A stretch of DNA of 64,000 nt, from assembly GCA_015709315.1 (NCBI GenBank), contig JACCQI010000012.1:1-64000 (forward strand), read 5' to 3'. Source of the DNA: Desulfovibrionaceae bacterium (GTDB taxonomy: Bacteria; Desulfobacterota; Desulfovibrionia; Desulfovibrionales; Desulfovibrionaceae). Both the position numbers and the translations under genes were made by a program. This document shows positions 23,971 to 32,984 of this stretch, piece by piece. A model generated the notes under the pieces. That model was not told the DNA's origin. It saw nothing but the letters and a program-made list of their open reading frames with translations, and made no database searches. Within the stretch, counting starts at the first letter, position 1; every line of letters starts with the position of its first letter.

Positions 23971-24351
23971 CCGGATTGGCAGGAACGCTTCCGCGGCGTG
24001 CAGCTCGCCGCTTTTGGGGCCGCATCTCTTCAGGAAATCGGACATGCGCGATGATTCGACTTTGCGCGGGGGAGCGAAGCTTGACCTTATGCCATGTCTC
24101 GCGTCCATTTTCTCCGCAACGTCTGCAACGTCACCAACATACCGCGTCTTCTGCACATCATGCGACAGAGAGCTTCAAAAAGACCTTGCGGCAAGTAAGT
24201 CTTTTTTGTCGGCATGTTACCGGGTGATCTTGGTTGACAGCCATCAAAACGGCATTCAAACGGTATGAGATTACCGGATTGACTCAAGCTCTCAACTCAC
24301 CTAAAAAAATCGCCTTTTCGAGCGATACCCTTCTTCGAAAACAACCCGCGA

Positions 24352-24553
24352 TTTGCGCAAGTCGCACACCGGCACGGCAAAGGGAGTTCGCACGCCCCCG
24401 CCCAAGGCGCGATGGGGGGCCAGGGGGCCTTGCTCCCTGACGGGGCCGCGTCAGCTCTTAGGCCGAACTTGTTCGGTCTTAGAGATGTCGACAGCAGCGA
24501 TAGGGCAACGCCCTGGTCTCCCCGAAGGGGTGCCCCCGCGAGGCCGCCGGAGG
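24352..24553 (-). repeat. 3'-end-associated intergenic repeat (GCCTCCGGCGGCC family), copy 1
   Basis: On minus strand GCCTCCGGCGGCC...CAGGGCGTTGCCCT...CAGGGAGCAAGGCCCCCTGG...CATCGCGCCTTGGGCG...GTGCCGGTGTGCGA, matches 40388-40540. Confidence 0.7.
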
Positions 24554-24563
24554 CATCTCCCGT

Positions 24564-25136
24564 CTAGGCCAGTTTTTTCATCAGCCAGGCCATATTCTTG
24601 CCGAGGACGGCCATGGTTTCCATGCCTTCGTCGTCCTTGAGCACCTCGCCTTTTTCATGGCCGAAGCCCATGTTCCAATAGCGGGAGCCGGGCACGACCA
24701 TCTGGTTGATGAAGAAGAAGGCGTTGAGCGTGTTGAAGGTCTGAATGGCTCCGCCCCGGCGGGCGGCGACCACGCCCGCACCGACCTTGCGGGCGAGGAG
24801 GCCGCCGTTGACCAGGCTGACCATGCCCGCGCGGTCGATGAGCGCGCTCATCTCGGTGGAGATGGTGGCGAAGTAGGTGGGCGAGCCGAGGATGATGCCG
24901 TCCGCCTCGGTCATCTTGGCGATACACTCGTTGACGAAATCATTGTCCACGGAGCAACGGCCGTCCTTGTTCTCGGCGCATTTGGAGCAGGCGACGCAGC
25001 CGTGCATCTTCTTTCCGGCCAACTCGACCAGTTCGGTTTCAATGCCCTCGGCCTCCAGCTCGGTGAAGACCCTTTTGATCATTTCGGCGGTGTTGCCGCC
25101 CTTGCGGGCGGAACCATTGAACGCGACGACTTTCAT
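24564..25136 (-). CDS. NADPH-dependent FMN reductase/flavodoxin-like protein
   Basis: MKVVAFNGSARKGGNTAEMIKRVFTELEAEGIETELVEL...GCVACSKC...GIILGSPTYFATISTEMSALIDR. Confidence 0.92.
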   Translation of the reverse strand: MKVVAFNGSARKGGNTAEMIKRVFTELEAEGIETELVELAGKKMHGCVACSKCAENKDGRCSVDNDFVNECIAKMTEADGIILGSPTYFATISTEMSALIDRAGMVSLVNGGLLARKVGAGVVAARRGGAIQTFNTLNAFFFINQMVVPGSRYWNMGFGHEKGEVLKDDEGMETMAVLGKNMAWLMKKLA

Positions 25137-25145
25137 GTGAAACTC

Positions 25146-25655
25146 CTAGTAGGTGTTGTAGTGGACCCGATCCGGGTTGAACCGGCTCTCGGATTCGGGG
25201 ACCTTGGCGGGCCAGCCGATGGGCGCGAACCCGAGCGGGATCACGTGGGCGGGCAGGTTGAACAGAGCGCGGTAGGCTGCCACCCGTTCCTCCATGGGAT
25301 GAATGCCGGTCCACACGGCCCCGAGACCCAACCCGTGAGCGGCAAGCAGCAGGTTTTCCATGGCGGCGGAACAGTCCTGCACCCAGTAGCCGGGGTATCT
25401 CTCCTTGGACAGGTCGCCGCAGACCAGGATGCCCAGCGGAGCCTGAAGCGCCATCTTAACGTAGGCATGCACGTCGGCGACCGCATCCAGCGCGGCGCGG
25501 TCGGTGACGACCACGAACTGCCAGGGCTGGGCATTGATGGCGCTGGGGGCCATCATGGCCGCCTCCAGGATCTCGCGGACCATTTCATCGGGCACGGGCC
25601 GGTTCTCGAACTGCCGGATGCTGCGACGCGTCCGCAGGGCTTCCATTACTTCCAT
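25146..25655 (-). CDS. Nitroreductase family protein
   Basis: MEVMEALRTRRSIRQFENRPVPDEMVREILEAAMMAPSAINAQPWQFVVV...GLGAVWTGIHP. Confidence 0.93.
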   Translation of the reverse strand: MEVMEALRTRRSIRQFENRPVPDEMVREILEAAMMAPSAINAQPWQFVVVTDRAALDAVADVHAYVKMALQAPLGILVCGDLSKERYPGYWVQDCSAAMENLLLAAHGLGLGAVWTGIHPMEERVAAYRALFNLPAHVIPLGFAPIGWPAKVPESESRFNPDRVHYNTY

Positions 25656-25733
25656 TGCGCTTCTCCTTATGCGGCGGATGAAGCCGCCGTGTTTACGCTC
25701 ATTTTCTTTTCTGCTAACGGTCACGAAAAATCA

Positions 25734-25753
25734 AGTACGCACGGAAATGTACT
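25734..25753. promoter_or_regulatory. Candidate HxlR operator (inverted repeat)
   Basis: AGTAC-N10-GTACT in the divergent intergenic region between nitroreductase and hxlR-type gene. Confidence 0.35.
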
Positions 25754-25795
25754 CTAGTTACCCAAAAGAAACCATGCGCGACGCGGGGAAATGGA

Positions 25796-26173
25796 ATGAG
25801 CGGCGAATGCAGACTGAAGCTGTGCGGGGAAAAGCGGTATTACTGCACCGTGGAGCTGACGCTCCAGGTCATCGGCGGCAAATGGAAGCCGATCATCATA
25901 CACCGGCTGGGGCAGAAGGGCACCCTGCGCTTCAGCGAGGTGAAGCGGTCCATCCCGAACATCACCCAGAAGATGCTGACCCAGCAGCTCCGCGAGTTGG
26001 AGGCGGACGGCATCGTCCACCGCGAGGTCTATCCGCAGGTGCCGCCCAAGGTGGAGTATTCCCTGACCGAACTGGGCCGGAGCGTCATGCCGGTGATCGA
26101 GAACCTTGGCGGCTGGGGCCGGAGGTACGAGGCGTGGCACGCCGGGACGGACGCGAAAGGCCAGGCCGTCTGA
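25796..26173 (+). CDS. HxlR family winged-helix transcriptional regulator
   Basis: [80 protein letters not shown]. Confidence 0.95.
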   Translation: MSGECRLKLCGEKRYYCTVELTLQVIGGKWKPIIIHRLGQKGTLRFSEVKRSIPNITQKMLTQQLRELEADGIVHREVYPQVPPKVEYSLTELGRSVMPVIENLGGWGRRYEAWHAGTDAKGQAV

Positions 26174-26253
26174 CGGCCGTGCCCGAAAACAGTGCCAATG
26201 CCTTCCCACAGGTCCCTGAATGAGGTATTGTCGATCCAGATCAGGAGGTTGCC

Positions 26254-26622
26254 ATGTCCCATGATCCCACAGCCCCGGCCAAGGGCCTGCCCGTGCTCGA
26301 CCTGGACGGGGCCTGCGAATTCCTGGAACTGTCCCGCGCGGAAATCATGCTCCTGGTGCCCCAGGCCATGATCGAGATCCGCGACAAATTCGAACGTATC
26401 CACCCGGCCCTCAGGGCCGAAGCGTTTGCCGACGCGGCCCGCTACGCCCACACCATCAAGAGCGTGGCCGCCTCCATCGGAGCCGAAGCAGTCCGCCAAT
26501 GCGCGGAGACCCTGGAACTCCACGCCAAGACCGCCGCCCCGGACAACTGTCCCCAACTGGCCGAAGCCCTGCAAGGGGAGATCGCCCGCCTCACCCAGGC
26601 CGTGGCTGCCCTCCCCCAATAA
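26254..26622 (+). CDS. Hpt (histidine phosphotransfer) domain protein
   Basis: RYAHTIKSVAASIGAEAVRQCAETLE Hpt motif. Confidence 0.82.
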   Translation: MSHDPTAPAKGLPVLDLDGACEFLELSRAEIMLLVPQAMIEIRDKFERIHPALRAEAFADAARYAHTIKSVAASIGAEAVRQCAETLELHAKTAAPDNCPQLAEALQGEIARLTQAVAALPQ

Positions 26623-26629
26623 CCACGTC

Positions 26630-26903
26630 CAAACACCGACTGCCAAAGGCAGTCAGACTACGCACGCCAAAAAATAGCCAACCCCAAGCGACTTGGCTGC
26701 CAAAGGCAGCCAACAGCGACGCCCACGCACAGCGTCCCGACCGGAGGCCCTCCCCCTTTTCCCGCGCCCGCACGTACCGAGGCTTGGGAGAGTGGGTCGC
26801 ATGTGCATTTTCTCGGGCGCAGCCGTACCGCAGCCGTATCCCAATACGGCGAGGACAGCGGCAAGGCCGAAAAATGTGCAGGCGGCCCGCTATCGCAAGC
26901 CGA
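26630..26903 (-). repeat. Dispersed structured intergenic element, copy A
   Basis: Hairpins GACTGCC-AAA-GGCAGTC and TTGGCTGCC-AAA-GGCAGCCAA plus core GGCTTGGGAGAGTGGGTCGCATGTGCATTTTCTCGG...CCGAAAAATGTGCAGGCGGCCCGCTATCGCAAGCC; homologous to 60295-60534. Confidence 0.8.
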
Positions 26904-26907
26904 CATT

Positions 26908-26978
26908 CCCCCGACTCGTGAAAGAAAAGGCCCTGCCCGGCGATGCCGGGCAGGGCCTTTTCTTTCACGAGTCGGGGG
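26908..26978 (-). terminator. Very long intrinsic terminator/hairpin downstream of phoU
   Basis: Perfect 33-bp arms CCCCCGACTCGTGAAAGAAAAGGCCCTGCCCGG-CGATG-CCGGGCAGGGCCTTTTCTTTCACGAGTCGGGGG. Confidence 0.8.
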
Positions 26979-26981
26979 ACG

Positions 26982-27647
26982 CTACCCCTTGCATTTGTGT
27001 TTGAGGGAGGTGCCCTCCACGATGAATACCACGCATTCGGCCACGTTGGTGGACAGGTCGCCGACACGCTCCAGGTGACGCGCGCCGATGATGGCGTGAA
27101 CGCCGCGCTCCACGATGCGGGACTCGGCCACCATTTCGCTGACCAATTGGCGCAGAATGCCGATGGTCAGGTCGTCGGCCTTGTCGTCCATGCGGCAGAC
27201 CTGGCCCGCCAGGCTGACGTCCTCGTCCACATAGGACTTGAGGGAGTCGGACAGCATGGTCTTGGCGATGGTGGCCAGCCGCTCCATCTTGGGATTGTGG
27301 GGCATGGGCGGGCGGGTGGACAAAAAGATGGCCCGGTGCGCCAGGTTGACGGCCTCGTCGCCGAGGCGCTCCAGATTGACCACGATGCGCTGCGCGCCCA
27401 CGATGGTACGCAGGTCCACGGCCATGGGCTGGTCGAGGGCGAGCAACTCCAGGCTGAAGTTGTCGATCTCGTCTTCCATCTCGTTGATCACGTCGTCGCC
27501 GACAATGACGGACTCGGCCAGGTCGGAGTCGTTTTCAAGATACGCCTTGATGGCCTTGTGAACGGCCGACTCGCTCAAAGCCGCCATACGCAGGACCATG
27601 ACCTTGAGATCTTCGAGTTTTTTCGAAAAATGGGCTCTTTGTTCCAT
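26982..27647 (-). CDS. phoU: Phosphate signalling complex protein PhoU
   Basis: FSKKLEDLKVMVLRMAALSESAVHKAI...ARHLERVGDLSTNVAECVVFIVEG. Confidence 0.95.
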   Translation of the reverse strand: MEQRAHFSKKLEDLKVMVLRMAALSESAVHKAIKAYLENDSDLAESVIVGDDVINEMEDEIDNFSLELLALDQPMAVDLRTIVGAQRIVVNLERLGDEAVNLAHRAIFLSTRPPMPHNPKMERLATIAKTMLSDSLKSYVDEDVSLAGQVCRMDDKADDLTIGILRQLVSEMVAESRIVERGVHAIIGARHLERVGDLSTNVAECVVFIVEGTSLKHKCKG

Positions 27648-27667
27648 ATAGATATCCTCTGGACGGT

Positions 27668-28429
27668 CTAACCGAACCGGCCGGTGATGTAATCCTCGGT
27701 CTGCTTGTTGGCGGGGTTGGTGAACATTGTCTTGGTGTCGTCCACCTCGATGAGCTTGCCCATGTAGAAGAAGGCGGTGCGGTCGGACACGCGGGCCGCC
27801 TGCTGCATGGAGTGGGTGACGATGATGATCGTGAACTCCTTTTTCAGCTCATGGATCAGGTCCTCGATCTTCTGGGTGGCGATGGGGTCCAAGGCGGAGG
27901 CGGGTTCGTCCATGAGCAGGACCTCCGGTTCCACGGCCAGGGCGCGGGCGATGCACAGCCGCTGCTGCTGGCCGCCGGACAGGCCCAGGGCGGAGGTGTG
28001 CAGCCTGTCCTTGACCTCGTCCCAAAGGGCCGCGCCGAGCAGGGACTCCTCGACCTTCTGCTCCAGGTACTGCTTGTCCTTCACGCCGTTGACGCGCAGC
28101 CCGTAGGCCACGTTCTCGAAAATGGTCTTGGGAAACGGGTTCGGCTTCTGGAAGACCATGCCGATGCGGCGGCGCAGGCTGACCACGTCGATGCCCGGGG
28201 CGTATATGTCCTGGCCGTCCAGGGTCATCGTGCCGTTCACCTTGGTGCCGGGAATGAGATCGTTCATGCGGTTGATGCACCGCAGATACGTGGACTTGCC
28301 GCAACCCGAAGGGCCGATGAGGGCGGTCACCCGATTTTGCTCGAACTCTATGCTGATGTCTTCCAGGGCCTTGAAATCACCGTAGTAGAAATCAAGATTG
28401 ACGGAAGACACCTTGATGGCGGTCGTCAT
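27668..28429 (-). CDS. pstB: Phosphate ABC transporter ATP-binding protein
   Basis: [20 protein letters not shown]...[20 protein letters not shown]...[36 protein letters not shown]. Confidence 0.97.
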   Translation of the reverse strand: MTTAIKVSSVNLDFYYGDFKALEDISIEFEQNRVTALIGPSGCGKSTYLRCINRMNDLIPGTKVNGTMTLDGQDIYAPGIDVVSLRRRIGMVFQKPNPFPKTIFENVAYGLRVNGVKDKQYLEQKVEESLLGAALWDEVKDRLHTSALGLSGGQQQRLCIARALAVEPEVLLMDEPASALDPIATQKIEDLIHELKKEFTIIIVTHSMQQAARVSDRTAFFYMGKLIEVDDTKTMFTNPANKQTEDYITGRFG

Positions 28430-28494
28430 TGTATTTCTCCAAAGCAAGTGTCTGTCGCGCTCGACAGGCGACCAGACACGACTACCCCCGCGCG

Positions 28495-28532
28495 GTTACG
28501 TTCAAATGACCCGTTTGTTACGATTCCGTGAC
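28495..28532 (-). promoter_or_regulatory. Candidate Pho box: four 11-bp-periodic half-sites upstream of pstB
   Basis: Minus strand GTCAC/GTAAC/GTCAT/GTAAC; plus-strand starts at 28495, 28506, 28517, 28528 (exactly 11-bp spacing). Confidence 0.65.
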
Positions 28533-28545
28533 AGAAGAAAACCGG

Positions 28546-29271
28546 CTAGGGCAGGGCCACAGCAATCTTCAGGGTCGTCCCGGTGCGCGTGAAGACGGGT
28601 TCCAGCCGCCCCTTGGGAGGGGCGCTGAAATGGACCACCAAACGCAACCTGTCCGGGTGCTCGCCGATGACGATATGCTTCACCGCTCCCTTGGACCGGA
28701 CCACGTTTTTGGCGTCCAGCTTCCAGGGGGTCCGCAGGTCGATGACCAGCCGCCGGGGATTGTCCAGGTTCAGGTACGACGTGTCGCCCACCCTCCTGTC
28801 CGCCTTGAGGGTGATGGTGAAGCCGTCCCGGCTCTCGGCCAGGCCGACGCTCTTGATGATGCCCGGCCCGGCGACGGGCGCGGGCGCAGAGGCGGACTCG
28901 GCAGCGGGTTTCGGCGCGGGGTCGGAAATCGGGCCCGGTTCGGGTTTCGGCGCGGGGTCGAGTGCCGGAGCTGATTCGGGAATCGGGACCGGGGTAGGTT
29001 CGGTATCGGGTTTCACGGCCGCCTGTCCGGGGCCGGTTCCTTCGGACGGCAGGGTGGCTTCGCCGTCGATGGCGTCGGGATCAGCGGGCGGCATGGCTTC
29101 GGAACCGTCGGGCAGGACCACGGGCAGGACCGTGAAGTCCACGCTCATGCGCACCTCGTTGCGGGCTTCGCCGTCGGCCGCCCCCATGGAGACGAACACG
29201 GCGGAGACCAGAAAAACCGATGCCGCGCAGGCGGCCAGAAATCGGAACCATTGCCCGAATGTTCGCGACAT
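28546..29271 (-). CDS. AMIN-domain protein with Pro/Ala-rich linker
   Basis: C-terminal LVIDLRTPWKLDAKNVV...VRSKGAVKHIVIGEHPDRLRLVVHFSAP (AMIN-like); N-terminal TM. Confidence 0.75.
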   Translation of the reverse strand: MSRTFGQWFRFLAACAASVFLVSAVFVSMGAADGEARNEVRMSVDFTVLPVVLPDGSEAMPPADPDAIDGEATLPSEGTGPGQAAVKPDTEPTPVPIPESAPALDPAPKPEPGPISDPAPKPAAESASAPAPVAGPGIIKSVGLAESRDGFTITLKADRRVGDTSYLNLDNPRRLVIDLRTPWKLDAKNVVRSKGAVKHIVIGEHPDRLRLVVHFSAPPKGRLEPVFTRTGTTLKIAVALP

Positions 29272-29347
29272 TGCTCACCCTCGTTGAAATTCAGTCAAAA
29301 TGATATACTGGAAACGGCCCGAAATGGCAAAGGCGCGCTGGCCCGGA

Positions 29348-30307
29348 TCACAGGGATTCGTAAAATGCCGCAAGATGACCGGCCACCCGCCGGTCGGACC
29401 AGCAGTCCTCCATGAACCGGCGGCTTTTTTCGCCCACGGCCTCGCACCAGGCGCGATCCAGGGCCAGGTCGCGGAGCAAAGTGACGAGTTCATCCCGGCT
29501 GCGGGCCACGAGCCACGGCAGGTCGCCGGTGCCCGCGAATTCGGCCACCCGCGCCCGGTTCCATTCGTCCAGCCCGGCGATGACGGCCACGCCCTGGGAG
29601 AGTCCCTCCAGGCTGGACACGCCGTAGTAGCCCTGCATGTGGTCGAACAGCACGTGGCAGCGCCGCTTGCGGGCCAGGCACTCGTGGTTGGGCACGTCGT
29701 CGATGATATCCACCCAGAGATGCGCCTTGCGCTTGTTGACCTCCTTCACGGCGGCCAGGAAGTCGTCGGTGTTCTTGAGGTCCTTGCGGGTGGGCGAATG
29801 GCAGACCTTGAGCTGGCCCAGGTCGTGGAAGCGGCCCCACTGCGGCCTGAGCAGCGGGTCGTTTATGTCCACCAGGTTGGGCTGCCAGCGCGCCTCGGGC
29901 AGCAGCCGCATGAGGTCCGGGGTGGAGACCAGCAGGCTGGCGCGCCCGAGCCGCGCGTACTTGCGGCGGAAGGACTCCGGGTCCGAGCGGAAGTCGTGGT
30001 GCCCGTGGTGGTGGTGGACGATACACTTGCCCTTGATGAAGTCGGCCGGGATCAAACCGCCGAAGGACTGGTGCTCGTCGCAGGTCATATGGAAATGAAA
30101 GACGTCCGCCTCGCGCATGAGGATGCGCATCTCCTCCATGCCGTCCGGCCCGAGGTCCGGCACGTGCAGGTCCTTTTCCCAGGCGTGGGTGTAGCGCGTC
30201 TCCAGGGTGATCAGGCGGGCCGAGTGGCCGGTATGCCGGTTCAATGCCTTGCAGAACTGAATGGCCGTCCCGGCGGGGTCGTTGATGGCGAACATGAGGA
30301 TGCGCAT
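29348..30307 (-). CDS. Glycosyltransferase (group 1-like)
   Basis: MRILMFAINDPAGTAIQFCKALNRHTGHSARLIT...GVSSLEGLSQGVAVIAGLDEWN. Confidence 0.75.
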   Translation of the reverse strand: MRILMFAINDPAGTAIQFCKALNRHTGHSARLITLETRYTHAWEKDLHVPDLGPDGMEEMRILMREADVFHFHMTCDEHQSFGGLIPADFIKGKCIVHHHHGHHDFRSDPESFRRKYARLGRASLLVSTPDLMRLLPEARWQPNLVDINDPLLRPQWGRFHDLGQLKVCHSPTRKDLKNTDDFLAAVKEVNKRKAHLWVDIIDDVPNHECLARKRRCHVLFDHMQGYYGVSSLEGLSQGVAVIAGLDEWNRARVAEFAGTGDLPWLVARSRDELVTLLRDLALDRAWCEAVGEKSRRFMEDCWSDRRVAGHLAAFYESL

Positions 30308-30315
30308 GGTGAAGC

Positions 30316-30618
30316 CTATTCCCCGTACACGATGTCTACGTTGTCGAGAAAGTAGCGGACCTCGGCGGCCGCCCTGGCGGCCTGGTCCAGGTCCCCGTCC
30401 CTGCCCGCCAGCTCGATGGCCGCGCCCCACTCGGTCAGATGGTCGAAGCCGAAGGAGGAGCCGGTGCCCTTGAGCTTGTGCCCGAGCAGGCGGACGGCCT
30501 CGGCATCCCCGTCGGCCAGGGCCGCTTCGAGCTTGTCCTGTTCCTCGCGGCGGATATCCATGTACCGGCCCATGATGGGCTGAAGCTCGGGGTCGACGAC
30601 GACTTTTATCCTGGCCAT
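30316..30618 (-). CDS. Hpt domain protein
   Basis: MARIKVVVDPELQPIMGRYMDIRREEQDKLEAALADGDAEAVRLLGHKLKGTGSSFGFDHL. Confidence 0.85.
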   Translation of the reverse strand: MARIKVVVDPELQPIMGRYMDIRREEQDKLEAALADGDAEAVRLLGHKLKGTGSSFGFDHLTEWGAAIELAGRDGDLDQAARAAAEVRYFLDNVDIVYGE

Positions 30619-30750
30619 GACTGCTCCTCGCGCGCTCCCCTTCTCCCGGCCCCAAGACACGCGGACAAAGCCGGTCCCGCGGCGGGGGTGACGGGAAATC
30701 GGGGTCGTTTGAACAATGGGGCCATGGTCCTCGTCCCTCTTGCAGGGTGT

Positions 30751-31257
30751 CTAGCGCTGGTCGCGCAGCTTCTTGACCCAGACCTCGCCGGTTCGGGTGT
30801 TGAACAGCAGCTTGCGCCCCCGGCATCCGCCCACGTCCTCCACCAGGACGTCCAGGCGGGCGAACCTGAGCAGCTTCCTGGCCATGGCGATGTTGCGCCT
30901 GCCGATGTCGTAGGCCGTGCTCTCCATGCTACGCCCCGCCAGGCCGGAAGCGCCGCCGAACATCTTGATCACAAGATCCCGCCTGGGAACGCCTATCTTG
31001 TCCATTGTTTCCAGCATGTTTTGCAGCGCGGTGTCAACATACCGGCAGACCTGCGGCTCGCTGTCGCCGATGGTGGGACCTGCGGAGCTGTCCGGCAGAA
31101 AGGCATGGCAGATTATCCCGATGCCCTTGTTCGGAACATGCATGGTCACCGCCAGGCACGAGCCGAGCACCGTGGTCACCACGGTGGGCTGGACGCCGAC
31201 AAAACAGTCGCCCGTCTGCAAAAAAACCTTGTTCAAATCCCGGCCAGGTCCTTTCAT
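30751..31257 (-). CDS. cheD: Chemoreceptor glutamine deamidase CheD
   Basis: TTVLGSCLAVTMHVPNKGIGIICHAFLP; VIKMFGGASGL; IGRRNIAMARKLL. Confidence 0.93.
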   Translation of the reverse strand: MKGPGRDLNKVFLQTGDCFVGVQPTVVTTVLGSCLAVTMHVPNKGIGIICHAFLPDSSAGPTIGDSEPQVCRYVDTALQNMLETMDKIGVPRRDLVIKMFGGASGLAGRSMESTAYDIGRRNIAMARKLLRFARLDVLVEDVGGCRGRKLLFNTRTGEVWVKKLRDQR

Positions 31258-31329
31258 TCGTTCAATCCGCGCTGGCTTACCAGGTAGGAATAGTTGCGAG
31301 TTTCAAGGCTACCACCATTGGGCGGCAAG

Positions 31330-32484
31330 TCAACCTCGTTGTTGGCGGGCCAACTGGCCGGGAATCAACTGGGAGAGGAACAGGGAAACGAGGCTCATGC
31401 CCACGGCGGCCAGAAAGACCGCCCTGTAGTCCGCGATCCAGACCAGGCCGCCCATCACCGGGATGAACACCGCCGCGATGTGGTTGATGGTGAACCCCAT
31501 GGTCATGCCCGAGGCGATGTCGCGCGGGTCTGCGATCTTCTGGTAGAACGTCTTGATGCCCATGGAAAAATTGAAGAAAATATTGTCCGCCACGTAGAGC
31601 ACGCCCGCCACCACGCTGTTGTCGGTATAGGCGTATCCCAGGAAGACGAAGACCAGGACCGAGTATTCCAGACTGAGCACCACCCGCTCTCCCCAGCGGT
31701 TGATACCCTTGCCGATAAGCGGGCTGGCGAAATAGTTGAGCACGTTGTTGATGACGAACAGCATGGTGATGTGCTGGATGGTGAACCCGAATTTCTCCAC
31801 CAGCAGGAAGACCGCGAAGGCCACGAACACCTGCCGCCTGGCCCCGCCCATGAAGGTCAGGGCGTAGAAGAGCCAGTACTGCCGCTTCAGGGCCATCTTC
31901 TTGCGCTGGGGCGGCAGGTCCGCGCGCGTGGGGTCGCGGGTAAAGGCCCACAGCCCGGCGGCCACGGCCGCGCCGCCCAGGACGGCCAGCATCTCCGCAT
32001 ACCCCAGGAAGCGGGCCATGACGTAAATGGCCCCGCCCACCGCAATGTTGGTCAGGGCGTAGACGGACCGCATGCGGCCGAAGACCAGCGGGGCCTCGGA
32101 GCGGTCGAAGTATTGGAGCGTCAGGGACTGGTTCATGGTCTCGAAGTAGTGGAACCCGAAGCTCATGAGCAGGGTGGTGAAGACCAGGCCGGACAGACTG
32201 GGCAAAAGCCCGACCATGGCCACGCCCATCCCCATGACGGCCACGCTCAGGGCGGCCAGCCGGTGCTCGCGGATGATCAGGATGACGTAGATGGCCAGCA
32301 GGGACAAAAAGCCCGGCACCTCGCGCACGGACTGGACCACGCCCATGCCCAGGCCGTCCAGGCCGACCACCTCCACGCCGAAGTTGTTCAGCAGCGTGCG
32401 CCACCCCTGGAAGCCGATGCACGACCCCACGGTGAGCACGAGCAGGAAGAGGTACATCCTGCGTTTTTTGTATTGATCCGGCAT
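31330..32484 (-). CDS. MFS transporter
   Basis: About 12 hydrophobic segments; MSFGFHYFETMNQSLTLQYF, HIAAVFIPVMGGLVW; start MPDQYKK assumed (ORF extends to 32529). Confidence 0.82.
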   Translation of the reverse strand: MPDQYKKRRMYLFLLVLTVGSCIGFQGWRTLLNNFGVEVVGLDGLGMGVVQSVREVPGFLSLLAIYVILIIREHRLAALSVAVMGMGVAMVGLLPSLSGLVFTTLLMSFGFHYFETMNQSLTLQYFDRSEAPLVFGRMRSVYALTNIAVGGAIYVMARFLGYAEMLAVLGGAAVAAGLWAFTRDPTRADLPPQRKKMALKRQYWLFYALTFMGGARRQVFVAFAVFLLVEKFGFTIQHITMLFVINNVLNYFASPLIGKGINRWGERVVLSLEYSVLVFVFLGYAYTDNSVVAGVLYVADNIFFNFSMGIKTFYQKIADPRDIASGMTMGFTINHIAAVFIPVMGGLVWIADYRAVFLAAVGMSLVSLFLSQLIPGQLARQQRG

Positions 32485-32555
32485 GCGTTTCCCTTGCTTT
32501 GAGGACGGCACAATAGGCTTTTCAAACAAAGTAGATCAAGTGTAGAATCGCGGCC

Positions 32556-32984
32556 ATGAAACAGCCCCCTATCATCGTTTCCGCCTGCCTGGCGGGGATG
32601 TTCTGCCGCTACAACGGCGAGGTGGGCGGCGACCCGCGCATCGAGGAGATGGTCCGCCGGGCCGAAGCCGTCCCGTATTGTCCCGAGGTCATGGGCGGAC
32701 TGCCCACCCCGCGCCCCCCGTGCGAAATACGCGACGGCCGGGTCGTGGGCGACGACGGCGTGGACCGGACAGCGGAATACGAACGCGGCGCGGCCGAGGG
32801 GCTGCGCCTGGCCCGACTGTACGGCTGCCGCGAGGCCGTGCTCAAGGCGCGCTCCCCGTCCTGCGGGTCCGGCACCGTCTACGACGGCACCTTCACCTCC
32901 ACGCGCATCCCCGGCGACGGCGTGTTCGCCCGGCTGCTCAAGGACGGCGGCATAGCCGTCCGCACCGAGGAGGAACTCGGTTAA
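32556..32984 (+). CDS. DUF523 family protein
   Basis: VSACLAGMFCRYNGE...PYCPEVMGGLPTPRPPCEIRDGRVV...AVLKARSPSCGSGTVYDGTF. Confidence 0.9.
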   Translation: MKQPPIIVSACLAGMFCRYNGEVGGDPRIEEMVRRAEAVPYCPEVMGGLPTPRPPCEIRDGRVVGDDGVDRTAEYERGAAEGLRLARLYGCREAVLKARSPSCGSGTVYDGTFTSTRIPGDGVFARLLKDGGIAVRTEEELG

